From the NCBI GenBank assembly GCA_017993775.1, contig JAGOMA010000012.1:1-64000 (forward strand): 64,000 nt of DNA, in the 5' to 3' direction. The DNA is from Chloroflexota bacterium (GTDB lineage Bacteria > Chloroflexota > Anaerolineae > Promineifilales > Promineifilaceae). A model generated the notes under the pieces. The model did no database searches, was not told the DNA's origin, and was given only the letters and a program-made list of their open reading frames with translations. Below, in pieces: positions 37,712 through 46,349 of the stretch (position 1 is the first letter of the stretch; each line of letters opens with the position of its first letter). Position numbers and translations under genes: made by a program.

Positions 37712-37784
37712 GGGCCTGTAGCTCAGCTGGGAGAGCGCTACAATCGCACTGTAGAGGCCAAGGGTTCGAATCCCTTCAGGTCCA
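37712..37784 (+). tRNA. tRNA-Ala, anticodon CGC
   Basis: Acceptor GGGCCTG pairs with CAGGTCC, including the G3-U70 wobble that identifies alanine tRNAs. The D-loop AGCTCAGCTGGGAGAGC is normal. The anticodon stem CTACA/TGTAG holds loop ATCGCAC with anticodon CGC (reads GCG). The T-arm is GGGTTCGAATCCC. CCA is not encoded. A hairpin terminator follows at 37792. Confidence 0.95.
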
Positions 37785-37791
37785 TAAAATG

Positions 37792-37821
37792 AAAGCCGGG
37801 TTTGTTTCAAACCCGGCTTTT
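37792..37821 (+). terminator. terminator of tRNA-Ala(CGC)
   Basis: A 13-bp stem (37792-37804 with 37808-37820) around a 3-nt loop, ending in T residues. Confidence 0.85.
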
Positions 37822-38037
37822 GTTGACAATTAAAAAAACAAAAGCTGTGAACAGGAGTAGTAGGCGGAAAAATTGCCGTTTGGGCAATGTGAGCTAGAGA
37901 GTTGCGCCGTTGGCTGAAAGCGTGACAATGCAGCGCCGAACTCGCCTGGGAGCTGCATTGGTGAAGGTATTTACCTAGCCAATGCCGAATCGCACCCGTT
38001 ACGTGCCTGAGTGGATGGATATTGGCGCGAATCGCTA

Positions 38038-38066
38038 TTGCCAAATCGGGTTAATTGTGATATTTT
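38038..38066 (+). promoter_or_regulatory. putative internal promoter of tRNA-Ala(GGC)
   Basis: TTGCCA at 38038-38043, a 17-bp spacer and TATTTT at 38061-38066, 19 bp before the tRNA. If used, it makes the tRNA independent of the T-box leader. Confidence 0.55.
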
Positions 38067-38085
38067 ATGCGCCGCCTTAATGATT

Positions 38086-38158
38086 GGGCCTGTAGCTCAG
38101 TTGGGAGAGCACCACAATGGCATTGTGGGGGTCAAGGGTTCGAGTCCCTTCAGGTCCA
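38086..38158 (+). tRNA. tRNA-Ala, anticodon GGC, inside the leuS T-box leader
   Basis: Acceptor GGGCCTG/CAGGTCC with the G3-U70 pair, D-loop AGCTCAGTTGGGAGAGC, anticodon stem CCACA/TGTGG with loop ATGGCAT (anticodon GGC, reads GCC) and T-arm GGGTTCGAGTCCC are all intact. No CCA is encoded (the flank reads ACCT). The 3' end lies 18 bp before the T-box sequence of leuS. It is nearly the same as the tRNA-Ala(CGC) 300 bp upstream except in the anticodon arm, so it may derive from it by duplication. Confidence 0.95.
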
Positions 38159-38297
38159 CCTAAAATTCCATCAATCAGAGTGGTACCGCGGAAGCTCCTT
38201 TTCGTCTCTGAACGAAAGGAGCTTTTTGTTTTGTGATGGAGAACTGGAGATTAGGGATTTTTTGTTTTCCAATGTGGATCTTTCAGGAGAAAACAGT

Positions 38298-40757
38298 ATG
38301 AGCAGCTATAACCCCAAGCAACTAGAACCCAAATGGCAGGCAAAATGGGACGAGACCGGTTTGTACCGGCAGGTGATAGACGTCAACAAACCCAAGCATT
38401 ATGCGTTAACCATGCTGCCTTACCCATCGGGCGATCTTCACATCGGCCATTGGTACGCCATGACGCCCAGCGACGCTCGCGCCCGGTTTATGCGGATGAA
38501 GGGCTATAATGTGATGTTTCCCATGGGTTTTGATGCGTTTGGGCTGCCGGCCGAAAACGCGGCCATCAAAAACAAAGTTCACCCGCAAAAATGGACGTTT
38601 GCCAACATTGAGCGGATGCGCGGCCAACTGCGCAGCATGGGGGCGATGTTTGATTGGGAGCGTGAAGCTGTGTCCGCCGATCCGGCTTATTACAAATGGA
38701 CGCAGTGGTTCTTTAAGAACCTGATCGAATTGGGCTTGGCTTACCGTGAGAAAGCGGCCGTTGATTTTTGCCCTCATTGCAATACTACCTTGGCGCGGGA
38801 ACAGGTGTGGGGTGATGACCGCCACTGCGAACGGTGTGGCACGCCGGTTGTTAAGAAGGAATTGGAGCAATGGTTTTTCCGGACGACGGATTATGCCGAT
38901 GAGCTGCTCGATTTTGGCGGTATCGAATGGCCGGAACGGGTGAAGGTGATGCAGACCAATTGGATCGGCCGATCTGAAGGGGCTAATGTCGTTTTCATGA
39001 GTGAATTTGGCGACGAAATGCCTATTTTCACTACCCGGCCGGATACATTGTGGGGCGCAACTTTTATGGTCATGGCTCCAGAGCACCCGTTGGTGGAGAA
39101 ACTGACATCGGTGGCGCAGGCGGAAGTGGTGCAGGCGTATCGTGAGCAGGCGCAGCGGCTGACGGATATAGATCGTGAAGCGGCTGACCGTGATAAAACG
39201 GGTGTATTTAGCGGTTCGTATGCGATTAATCCGGTCAACGGCCGTCGCATTCCCATTTGGGTGGCCGATTATGTGTTGATGGGCTACGGTTTCGGGGCGA
39301 TTATGGCCGTGCCGGCCCATGATCAGCGCGACTTTGAGTTTGCCCGTAAATTTAACCTGGAAATTATTCCGGTCATTGCGCCAGCGACAGGTGAACTGGC
39401 TGCCGACGAAATGACGGCCGCGTATGTTGGGCCTGGCGTGATGGTGAACAGCGAGACGTTGAACGGCACGGCCGTTTCTGAGGACAAAGGCCGCAAAAAT
39501 CCCTCCATCGCCGCCGCAATTGATTGGCTGGTGGCTCATGACGCCGGCGAGGAAGCGGTCAATTACCGCCTGCGTGACTGGTTGATCAGCCGCCAGCGCT
39601 ATTGGGGCGCGCCGATTCCGGTGATTTATTGCCCGGAACACGGGGCTGTGCCTGTGCCGGATGAAGATTTGCCGGTGATGCTGCCGGAAGATGTAGAATT
39701 TATGCCTACCGGCGAAAGTCCGCTGAAGTTTCATGAGGCGTTTATTCACACGGAATGTCCTGTGTGTGGACGGCCGTCGCTGCGCGAAACAGACACCATG
39801 GACACCTTTATGTGCTCCTCGTGGTATCAATACCGTTATCTAAGCCCGCATTATGAAGCGGGTCCGTTTGATCCGGCGGAAGGCGCTTACTGGCTGCCAG
39901 TAGATCAGTATACCGGCGGTATCGAACATGCCACGATGCACCTGATTTACACGCGGTTCTTCACCAAAGCGATGCGCAAGATGGGCCTGGTAGATTTTCC
40001 GGAGCCGATGCTAGCCCTATACAATCAGGGCATGGTTCTGGGCGAAGATGGCGAGAAGATGTCGAAATCGCGTGGGAATGTGGTGGCGCCGGACAATTTG
40101 GTTGCCCAGTATGGCGCGGATGCGGTGCGTACTTATTTGATGTTTTTCGCCAAATGGGACCAGGGCGGGCCGTGGAATTATGATGGCATCAAAGGGCCGC
40201 AGCGTCTGGTGAACGATGTGTGGGAAATGGCGTCCGCGGCCTATGCGCCCGGCCAGGTGGATGAGGCAGCTGCGCGGGCGCTGCGGCGCAAAACTCACCA
40301 GACGATCCGCAAAATGACGCAGGATTTTGAGGCGTTTTCGTTTAACACGGCCGTTGCCGCCATGATGGAACTGCGCAACACCATCACCGAAGCCCACCGC
40401 AAACGAAACGTAACTCAGGCAGCCTGGGACGAAGCAATCGACAATTTCCTACTCCTACTGGCGCCCATTGCCCCCCATATTACCGAAGAATTATGGTCCA
40501 TGCGTGGTGGCGCTTATAGCATTCATCAGCAATTATGGCCGAGCTGGGACGAAGAAGTCGCAAAAGAAGACGAACTCATCATTCCAGTGCAGGTGAATGG
40601 TAAACTGCGAGAACGCCTCATCGTACCGGCCGGCACCTCCGATGAAGACATCAAAACGGCCGCTCTGACGGCCGAGAACGTGCAGCGTCACTTAGAAGGT
40701 AAGACGCCGCGAAAAGTTATCGTCGTCCAGGGAAAGCTGATCAATATTGTTATCTGA
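38298..40757 (+). CDS. leuS: leucyl-tRNA synthetase
   Basis: The start is the ATG at 38298 behind CAGGAGA; the longer frame runs back into the tRNA and is not used. The 819-residue length is right for bacterial LeuRS. The class I signatures are present: HIGH in YPSGDLHIGHW (about residues 42-52) and KMSKS in GEKMSKSRGNVV (about 587-591). Between them lie the CP1 editing domain (TTRPDTLWGATF) and zinc-type cysteine pairs (CPHC, CERC). It charges tRNA-Leu. A T-box leader with probable Leu specifier CTC stands upstream and agrees with the product. Confidence 0.97.
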   Translation: MSSYNPKQLEPKWQAKWDETGLYRQVIDVNKPKHYALTMLPYPSGDLHIGHWYAMTPSDARARFMRMKGYNVMFPMGFDAFGLPAENAAIKNKVHPQKWTFANIERMRGQLRSMGAMFDWEREAVSADPAYYKWTQWFFKNLIELGLAYREKAAVDFCPHCNTTLAREQVWGDDRHCERCGTPVVKKELEQWFFRTTDYADELLDFGGIEWPERVKVMQTNWIGRSEGANVVFMSEFGDEMPIFTTRPDTLWGATFMVMAPEHPLVEKLTSVAQAEVVQAYREQAQRLTDIDREAADRDKTGVFSGSYAINPVNGRRIPIWVADYVLMGYGFGAIMAVPAHDQRDFEFARKFNLEIIPVIAPATGELAADEMTAAYVGPGVMVNSETLNGTAVSEDKGRKNPSIAAAIDWLVAHDAGEEAVNYRLRDWLISRQRYWGAPIPVIYCPEHGAVPVPDEDLPVMLPEDVEFMPTGESPLKFHEAFIHTECPVCGRPSLRETDTMDTFMCSSWYQYRYLSPHYEAGPFDPAEGAYWLPVDQYTGGIEHATMHLIYTRFFTKAMRKMGLVDFPEPMLALYNQGMVLGEDGEKMSKSRGNVVAPDNLVAQYGADAVRTYLMFFAKWDQGGPWNYDGIKGPQRLVNDVWEMASAAYAPGQVDEAAARALRRKTHQTIRKMTQDFEAFSFNTAVAAMMELRNTITEAHRKRNVTQAAWDEAIDNFLLLLAPIAPHITEELWSMRGGAYSIHQQLWPSWDEEVAKEDELIIPVQVNGKLRERLIVPAGTSDEDIKTAALTAENVQRHLEGKTPRKVIVVQGKLINIVI

Positions 40758-40773
40758 TGTTTCTGGCAAGGCC

Positions 40774-41832
40774 ATGATTTCATCTCCCGTTCACATCATT
40801 TTGGCCGATGACCACGATTTGGTTCGTGCGGGCATTCGTAATGCGCTGCGCGATCTCCCCGGTCTGGAAGTGGCCGCAGAGGTGGGTAACGGGGCAGAAT
40901 TAAGAGCTTCCCTGGCGCAATTCCCGGCCGATTTATTGATAATGGATGTGAATATGCCGGGTTTCGACCCCCTGGCGGAAATCCATGAAATTCGGCTGGC
41001 GTATCCCAATTTGCGTATCCTGGTGGTCAGCGCCTACGACGATGATGTGTATGTTCAGGGCATGTTGAGCGCCGGAGCCAATGGGTATCACCTGAAGGAT
41101 CAGCCCTTGGGCGACCTGAAATTGGCGATAGAGCGCGTTTTATCCGGCCAGCGCTGGCTTTCCAGCCCGCTGTTGGATAAATTGTTAAATCCGGTCCATA
41201 AAATGGGCAATGCGCCCGTTCTGTCTAAACGGCAGATAGACATTGCCCAATGCCTTACCAGCGGCCTGGGGAACCGCGAGATTGCCATCCAACTTCACCT
41301 CAGCATCAAAACGGTAGAAAATCATTTAACGCGGTTATATAATCAGCTCCATGTTACCAATCGTTTGGAAGCTCTGGCTTATATTCATGAGCACCCGGAA
41401 TTGCTGGCTGTGCCCGGCGCGGCAGTTCAGGATGCCAGCGCCGTCAGAGAACCCTTCGTCACCACCCAGACCAACATCCTCATTGTTGACGACAATAAGC
41501 GATACCGTCGGCAGCTCAGCCGTTTGGTAGGCGCGGCGCAAAGTAATGCGCGTATCTTTGAAGCTGGCAGTCTTCAAGAAGCTTTTACCATTACGGCTAA
41601 AATTATTCCCCACGTTATTTTTATGGATGTTGTTTTGGGGAATGAGGATGGCATTAGCTGTACCCGAAGATTGCGCAGCCAGGTTCCGTCGTCGCGCATT
41701 GTATTGATTAGCGCTTATCCCGACCGAGAATTTCACCGACGTGGGCTGGAAGCTGGCGCGGTGGCGTTTGTAGATAAAAAGGATTTGGATACGGCTACCT
41801 TGCGACAAATTATCGAAGACGCAGTGGCGTGA
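40774..41832 (+). CDS. response regulator with REC-LuxR HTH-REC layout
   Basis: The start is taken at ATG 40774, 17 bp after leuS. The first receiver domain has ADDHD near the start, phospho-acceptor Asp in LLIMDVNMPG (about residue 58) and a YHLKD lysine. A LuxR-type HTH follows (LSKRQIDIAQCLTSGLGNREIAIQLHLS, cut at about residues 140-195). A second receiver (ILIVDDNKRYRRQL, FMDVVLG, LISAYPD, FVDKKD) ends the protein. Most NarL-type regulators have one receiver. A second one could bind another kinase or tune output. The next gene is a histidine kinase, its likely partner. Confidence 0.9.
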   Translation: MISSPVHIILADDHDLVRAGIRNALRDLPGLEVAAEVGNGAELRASLAQFPADLLIMDVNMPGFDPLAEIHEIRLAYPNLRILVVSAYDDDVYVQGMLSAGANGYHLKDQPLGDLKLAIERVLSGQRWLSSPLLDKLLNPVHKMGNAPVLSKRQIDIAQCLTSGLGNREIAIQLHLSIKTVENHLTRLYNQLHVTNRLEALAYIHEHPELLAVPGAAVQDASAVREPFVTTQTNILIVDDNKRYRRQLSRLVGAAQSNARIFEAGSLQEAFTITAKIIPHVIFMDVVLGNEDGISCTRRLRSQVPSSRIVLISAYPDREFHRRGLEAGAVAFVDKKDLDTATLRQIIEDAVA

Positions 41833-41968
41833 AGCACCGTGACCTGGAGACTTTAGCCATTGCGTGCGGTGAATTTTTTGCCCAGGCGATGCTATAACTT
41901 TGACAGGCTAGCGAGACGTTTGCGGAAGTCATTTTGGAAAGGAGAAGACCTTTTGCGGGGCTTATTCC

Positions 41969-43573
41969 ATGCTAATTATTAAAAATCTGACCAAGCAGCA
42001 AGGTAATCATGCGGTATTAAATGATATTAGTTTGCGTCTTGAAGATGGTGAAATTTTAGGGTTGTCTGAACGTGTCGGCGCGGGTGTGTCGGCGCTGATC
42101 GATATTTTGTCGGGGCGTGACGCGGCTGATTCGGGGGCGATTTGGTTGAACGGGGTGTTGTTGGAACGGCCGTTTATCGCCCGCGAATTAGGCATCGGCG
42201 TCATTTATGAAGAACCCAAACTGGTCGACTCTTTCGATATAGCCAGCAACATCTTTCTGGGCAACGAATACACCGCCAGCGGGAAAAGCCGCTGGCTAAA
42301 AGTTTTAAACCCGTACAAAATGCATGACGAAGCAGCCAGCCTGCTGGATTCGTTGAACCTTTATCTACCCTCGTTATCCGCCAAACCCAACAGCCTCACA
42401 TTGGAACAAAAGCAGTTAGTGGCTATCGCTCGCGTAATAGCCAGTTCGCCAAAACTCATCATCATCGAAAACCCGGGACGTTCGTTAAGCCTTCCCTACC
42501 AGGATCAACTCCTGCAATTAATGCGCGTCTGGCAAGAAAAGAAATGCATGTTTATCCTGTGCAGCGTCAACCTGGACCATCTCTTTGCTATTTCGGATCG
42601 CATTGCGGTGCTGCGTGACGGCGAATTAATCAAAGATACACCGACCGATAAAACAAATCGCGAAGAAATAGTTGCTTCGCTTGTCGGCGGGGCGGATCAC
42701 CAGCAAATCACGCCGGTCATTTGGGCGCTGGACAGTTATTTTCAGGCGCGGCAAAAAGCAGAAATGCTGCATCACAATCAACAACTGCTCAAGCGAAATC
42801 TGGCCAAGCAAGACACGCTCAACAAACAACTCTTGAAACAGCTCACGCTTCAAGTCGATGCGCTGGATAAGGCTAATCACGCCTTGCAAGATGCCCAGCG
42901 ACGTTTGTTGACCGAGCGTGAACAGGAGCGCAAGCGACTGGCCCGCGAACTGCATGATCAATTGATTCAGGACTTGCTCAGTCTGGGTTACGAATTAGAA
43001 GACATCGGCAATTCGTGGGATGAAGCTGAAGAATTGTTGGAACGGATTCCTGGTATGCGGGAGCACATCAGCCAAATGGTTGATGATTTGCGCCGAATCT
43101 GTGGCAATCTGCGCCCACCCACGATTGACAGCCTGGGGCTGGATGGCGCGTTGAAATCTTACGTCGCCAATTGGAGCGAGCAGACAGGGATTGACGCGAA
43201 TTTGCATATTGATGAGGCGATAGGGCGTTTGCCAGAAAAGATAGAATTGTCTATTTTTCGCATTGTTCAGGAAGGGCTTAACAATGTGCGCAATCATGCC
43301 AATGCCAGTTCTGTGGCCATATCTTTGGTGCATACCACGCCGCGCATGTTGAAAATTACAATCACCGACAATGGGGAAGGACTCGGCGAGAATTTTGATT
43401 TGGGGATTCTTAATCAGGCCGGCCATTTTGGCTTGTTGGGTATTACGGAGCGTGTGGCGTTGATGGGTGGGCGAATTGATTTTGGCAATCAGCCATCAGG
43501 TGGATTGCAAATCCAGGTAGAGATTCCCCACCCCCGTCCGAGGCATAAACATTTAGAAGTGGAGTGGGGCTAA
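41969..43573 (+). CDS. histidine kinase with an inactive ABC-ATPase input domain
   Basis: Residues ~1-240 are laid out like one nucleotide-binding domain of an RbsA/MglA-type sugar ABC ATPase (MLIIKNLTKQQGNHAVLNDIS, LSGRDAADSGAIWLNG, SDRIAVLRDGELI). The key motifs are lost: Walker A reads SERVGAGVSAL without Lys, the signature LSGGQ is LTLEQKQ, and Walker B is LIIIENPG with no Asp-Glu pair. A coiled-coil (~260-320) follows, then a HisKA_3 domain with the phospho-His in ARELHDQ (about residue 329) and a HATPase_c domain (EGLNNVRNHA, DNGEGLG, GLLGITER). There is no membrane helix. It lies between a response regulator and a monosaccharide ABC transporter, so the dead ABC domain may bind the transporter and sense transport. 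That role is inference. Confidence 0.88.
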   Translation: MLIIKNLTKQQGNHAVLNDISLRLEDGEILGLSERVGAGVSALIDILSGRDAADSGAIWLNGVLLERPFIARELGIGVIYEEPKLVDSFDIASNIFLGNEYTASGKSRWLKVLNPYKMHDEAASLLDSLNLYLPSLSAKPNSLTLEQKQLVAIARVIASSPKLIIIENPGRSLSLPYQDQLLQLMRVWQEKKCMFILCSVNLDHLFAISDRIAVLRDGELIKDTPTDKTNREEIVASLVGGADHQQITPVIWALDSYFQARQKAEMLHHNQQLLKRNLAKQDTLNKQLLKQLTLQVDALDKANHALQDAQRRLLTEREQERKRLARELHDQLIQDLLSLGYELEDIGNSWDEAEELLERIPGMREHISQMVDDLRRICGNLRPPTIDSLGLDGALKSYVANWSEQTGIDANLHIDEAIGRLPEKIELSIFRIVQEGLNNVRNHANASSVAISLVHTTPRMLKITITDNGEGLGENFDLGILNQAGHFGLLGITERVALMGGRIDFGNQPSGGLQIQVEIPHPRPRHKHLEVEWG

Positions 43574-44045
43574 CGGCCGTTCCTTCCCATCTTCCCCCAT
43601 CACCCAAAATTAGGGGGTTTCCCCTATCCAGCATAGGGGTAGCAGGGGTAACATTAAAGTTGTATTATAGATTATCATACCCATAGCTTCTGCTGCCCAT
43701 TTCCACCAGCAAAAAAAAAGAAGCGTTTTGATTATTTCCCTAAAAACTGAATCTCGAAGCCCCACGATGGTTTCACGTAAACCTAACTCCGACCCTTCTT
43801 TAACGATTCAGAACGCCTGTAACTGTCTGAGTACAACGAAAACATTATAACCGCTCCACATTTCCAGGCGAAACCAAAACCGATGTTTACCTGAAGCTCT
43901 CAGAAGGAAAAATACCAGAGACTCAGATCACCAAACATACCTGATATCCAGACTACTCTATGAGGAGGTAACGCCTACTGAAAAATCGTTTTGTCCAGAT
44001 TTATTTCAATCGTACATCTAAGAAAAAAGTTAAGGAGAAGGAAAG
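43574..44045 (+). other. intergenic region upstream of the sugar-binding gene
   Basis: About 470 bp without a convincing gene. A hairpin, CCCCTAT (43621-43627) with ATAGGGG (43633-43639), lies early. TATTAT at 43663-43668 may be a -10 box but lacks a good -35. Two purine-rich stretches (GAGGAGG near 43962, AAGGAGAAGG near 44032) are present; the second is the ribosome site of the next gene. The region is A/T-rich and has only one ACGGCCGT, at its very start. Confidence 0.45.
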
Positions 44046-46262
44046 ATGTTTAAGAAAAATTGGTTTATGATGATGCTCGCACTGCTGGCGTTAGTCGCGG
44101 TGTTGGCTGCGTGTGGCTCAGGCACGACGGAAACAACCACAACCGAGTCTAATGAATCTGCCGCTGAACCTGCCGCCACGTCCGAAACGGCCGCTGCTGT
44201 AGCTGGCAAAGTTGGCATCGTCCTGCCGACCAAAGACGAACCCCGTTGGGTTCAAGACGAAACCCGCTTCAAGGAAGCCTTAGCCGCCGCCGGTTATGAC
44301 GTAGAAATTCTCTTCAGCCAGGGCGACTCGGCGAAAGAAAAAGCCAACGTCGAAGACCTGATCACCAAAGGTGTGCAAGTTTTGATCATCACGCCCCAGG
44401 ACGGCACAGCCGCCGCCGCCGCTGCTGAAGCAGCGCAGGCCGCCGGCGTCAAGGTCATCTCCTACGACCGCCTGATCCGTGAAACCGACGCTGTTGATTA
44501 CTATGTGACCTTCGACAGTCTGGCAGTAGGCGCGCAGCAGGCGCAGTACCTGGTGGACAATGCCACCGACGCCGGCAACCCGCTGTTCCTGTATGCTGGC
44601 GCGGCTTCCGACAACAACGCGTTCATCTTCTTCGAGGGCGCCTGGAAAGTATTACAGCCCAAGATTGCTGATGGCACCTTTGTGGTGAAAAACTCCAGCG
44701 AAGCAGTTGCCCTGATGGACAAAGCTGACCTGACCCGTGACGAACAAGCCAAAATCATCGGCCAAATCACGACCAACTGGGACTTCAACACCGCCAAAAA
44801 CCTGGCCGAAGCCAACCTGACAGCCACAACGGCCGAAGACAAAGGCGACGTCTTCATTCTGGCCCCGAACGACGGCACGGCTCGCGCCATTGCTGACGCT
44901 TTCGCTGCCGACGGCGACGTTTCTAGCTTCCTTGTGACTGGTCAGGACGCGGAAAAAGCCTCCGTGCAATACATCATCGACGGCAAGCAGTCCATGACGG
45001 TCTTCAAAGACGTGCGTACGCTCGTCGATGACGCCATCAATGCGGCCGTTGCCTTGTTAGAAGGCAATGCCCCGACCGCTTCCGGTTCCTACAACAACGG
45101 TGTCAAAGACGTCCCGGCGATTCAATCCCCGGTGGTGACGGTTGACAAAGCCAATGTGGTTTCTGTTTTGATCGATTCTGGTTATTACAGCGCCAGCGAC
45201 TTCACCGGTTTGGATGCGATGGGCGGCTCTGCGCCGGCCGAAATCACCGGCAAAGTTGGCATTGTTCTGCCGACCAAAGACGAACCCCGTTGGGTTCAAG
45301 ACGAAACCCGCTTCAAGGAAGCCTTAGCCGCCGCCGGTTATGACGTAGAAATTCTCTTCAGCCAGGGTGACTCGGCGAAAGAAAAAGCCAACGTCGAAGA
45401 CCTGATCACCAAAGGCGTGCAAGTTTTGATCATCACGCCCCAGGACGGCACAGCCGCCGCCGCCGCTGCTGAAGCAGCGCAGGCCGCCGGCGTCAAGGTC
45501 ATCTCCTACGACCGCCTGATCCGCGAGACGGACGCTGTTGACTACTATGTGACTTTCGATAGTCTGGCCGTAGGCGCGCAGCAAGCGCAGTATCTGGTTG
45601 ACAATGCCTCTGGCACCGGCAACCCGCTGTTCCTGTATGCTGGCGCGGCGTCCGACAACAACGCGTTCATCTTCTTCGAAGGCGCGTGGAAAGTTTTGCA
45701 GCCCAAGATTGCTGATGGCACCTTCGTGGTGAAGAATTCCAGCGAAGCGGTTGCCCTGATGGACAAAGCTGACCTGACCCGTGACGAACAAGCCAAAATC
45801 ATCGGCCAAATCACGACCAACTGGGACTTTAACACCGCCAAAAACCTGGCCGAAGCCAACCTGACGGTTGCTACGGCCGAAGACAAAGGCGACGTCTTCA
45901 TTCTGGCCCCGAACGACGGCACGGCTCGCGCCATTGCTGACGCTTTCGCTGCCGACGGCGACGTTTCTAGCTTCCTTGTGACTGGTCAGGACGCGGAAAA
46001 AGCCTCTGTGCAATACATCATCGATGGCCGGCAGTCCATGACGGTCTTCAAAGACGTGCGTACGCTCGTCGATGACGCCATCAATGCGGCAATTGCGCTG
46101 CTGCAGGGTAATGCCCCGACCGCTTCCGGTTCCTACAACAACGGTGTCAAAGACGTTCCGGCGATTCAATCCCCGGTGGTGACGGTTGACATAGCCAATC
46201 TGGTTTCTGTTTTGATCGATTCCGGTTATTACAGCGCTAGTGATTTCACCGGCCTGCCGTAA
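44046..46262 (+). CDS. ChvE-type monosaccharide-binding lipoprotein with two tandem binding domains
   Basis: AAGGAGAAGGAAAG precedes the ATG. A lipobox (VLAAC) ends the signal near residue 22. Two complete periplasmic-binding-protein (Peripla_BP_4) domains follow, residues ~54-389 and ~402-737, starting alike (GKVGIVLPTKDEPRWVQDE). The two differ at only a handful of places by eye, such as NATDAG/NASGTG, TATTAED/TVATAED and DGKQ/DGRQ. Family members bind xylose, glucose, galactose or arabinose. A normal binding protein has one such domain, so this is a doubled receptor. It precedes the matching ATPase and permease genes, with a strong hairpin in between. Confidence 0.92.
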   Translation: MFKKNWFMMMLALLALVAVLAACGSGTTETTTTESNESAAEPAATSETAAAVAGKVGIVLPTKDEPRWVQDETRFKEALAAAGYDVEILFSQGDSAKEKANVEDLITKGVQVLIITPQDGTAAAAAAEAAQAAGVKVISYDRLIRETDAVDYYVTFDSLAVGAQQAQYLVDNATDAGNPLFLYAGAASDNNAFIFFEGAWKVLQPKIADGTFVVKNSSEAVALMDKADLTRDEQAKIIGQITTNWDFNTAKNLAEANLTATTAEDKGDVFILAPNDGTARAIADAFAADGDVSSFLVTGQDAEKASVQYIIDGKQSMTVFKDVRTLVDDAINAAVALLEGNAPTASGSYNNGVKDVPAIQSPVVTVDKANVVSVLIDSGYYSASDFTGLDAMGGSAPAEITGKVGIVLPTKDEPRWVQDETRFKEALAAAGYDVEILFSQGDSAKEKANVEDLITKGVQVLIITPQDGTAAAAAAEAAQAAGVKVISYDRLIRETDAVDYYVTFDSLAVGAQQAQYLVDNASGTGNPLFLYAGAASDNNAFIFFEGAWKVLQPKIADGTFVVKNSSEAVALMDKADLTRDEQAKIIGQITTNWDFNTAKNLAEANLTVATAEDKGDVFILAPNDGTARAIADAFAADGDVSSFLVTGQDAEKASVQYIIDGRQSMTVFKDVRTLVDDAINAAIALLQGNAPTASGSYNNGVKDVPAIQSPVVTVDIANLVSVLIDSGYYSASDFTGLP
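44205..46256 (+). repeat. ~1-kb in-frame tandem duplication within the binding-protein gene
   Basis: GGCAAAGTTGGCAT begins copies at 44205 and 45249, a 1044-bp period (348 codons). Long stretches are identical at DNA level, showing a recent duplication. A short spacer (around 45213-45248) differs from both. Confidence 0.95.
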
Positions 46263-46280
46263 CTTGTAAGTAATTAAGTA

Positions 46281-46320
46281 GGCAGGGGTGGAAAGGGTTA
46301 CGGCCGTTACCACCCCTGCC
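46281..46320 (+). promoter_or_regulatory. intercistronic stem-loop
   Basis: GGCAGGGGTGG at 46281-46291 pairs perfectly with 46310-46320. Its loop contains ACGGCCGT. Such hairpins between binding-protein and transporter genes usually protect the upstream mRNA so that the binding protein is made in excess. A partial terminator role is also possible. Confidence 0.65.
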
Positions 46321-46349
46321 TGTATCTTGTTTTGGAGCCAGAGCTAAAT

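Larger units (their letters stand above)
37823..38231 (+). promoter_or_regulatory. T-box riboswitch leader of leuS, interrupted by a tRNA gene
   Basis: TTGACA at 37823 may start the leader. Stem I features follow: AGTAGTAGG near 37856, AGAGAG at 37896-37901, GTTGGCTGAAA at 37918 region, GAA at 37938-37940 followed by CTC at 37941-37943 (a leucine codon, the probable specifier) and CCTGGGAGCTGC. CCGTTA and GAGTGG fit the central part. The T-box itself, AGAGTGGTACCGCG, is at 38177-38190. A terminator stem follows (AAGCTCC at 38192 with GGAGCTT at 38218) plus T-run. Between specifier domain and T-box lies the tRNA gene of 38086-38158. Charged tRNA-Leu would favour termination and uncharged tRNA-Leu read-through, if the split leader works. 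Confidence 0.8.

Noticed and set aside
38067-38297. An N-terminal extension of LeuRS through the tRNA and T-box
   Set aside because: The sequence is clearly RNA-coding, and the ATG at 38298 has a good ribosome site and the normal LeuRS start.
45324-46313. A 329-codon open frame on the minus strand opposite the second sugar-binding domain
   Set aside because: It is a codon-bias shadow; the same antisense text appears opposite the first copy, and the sense protein is a known family.
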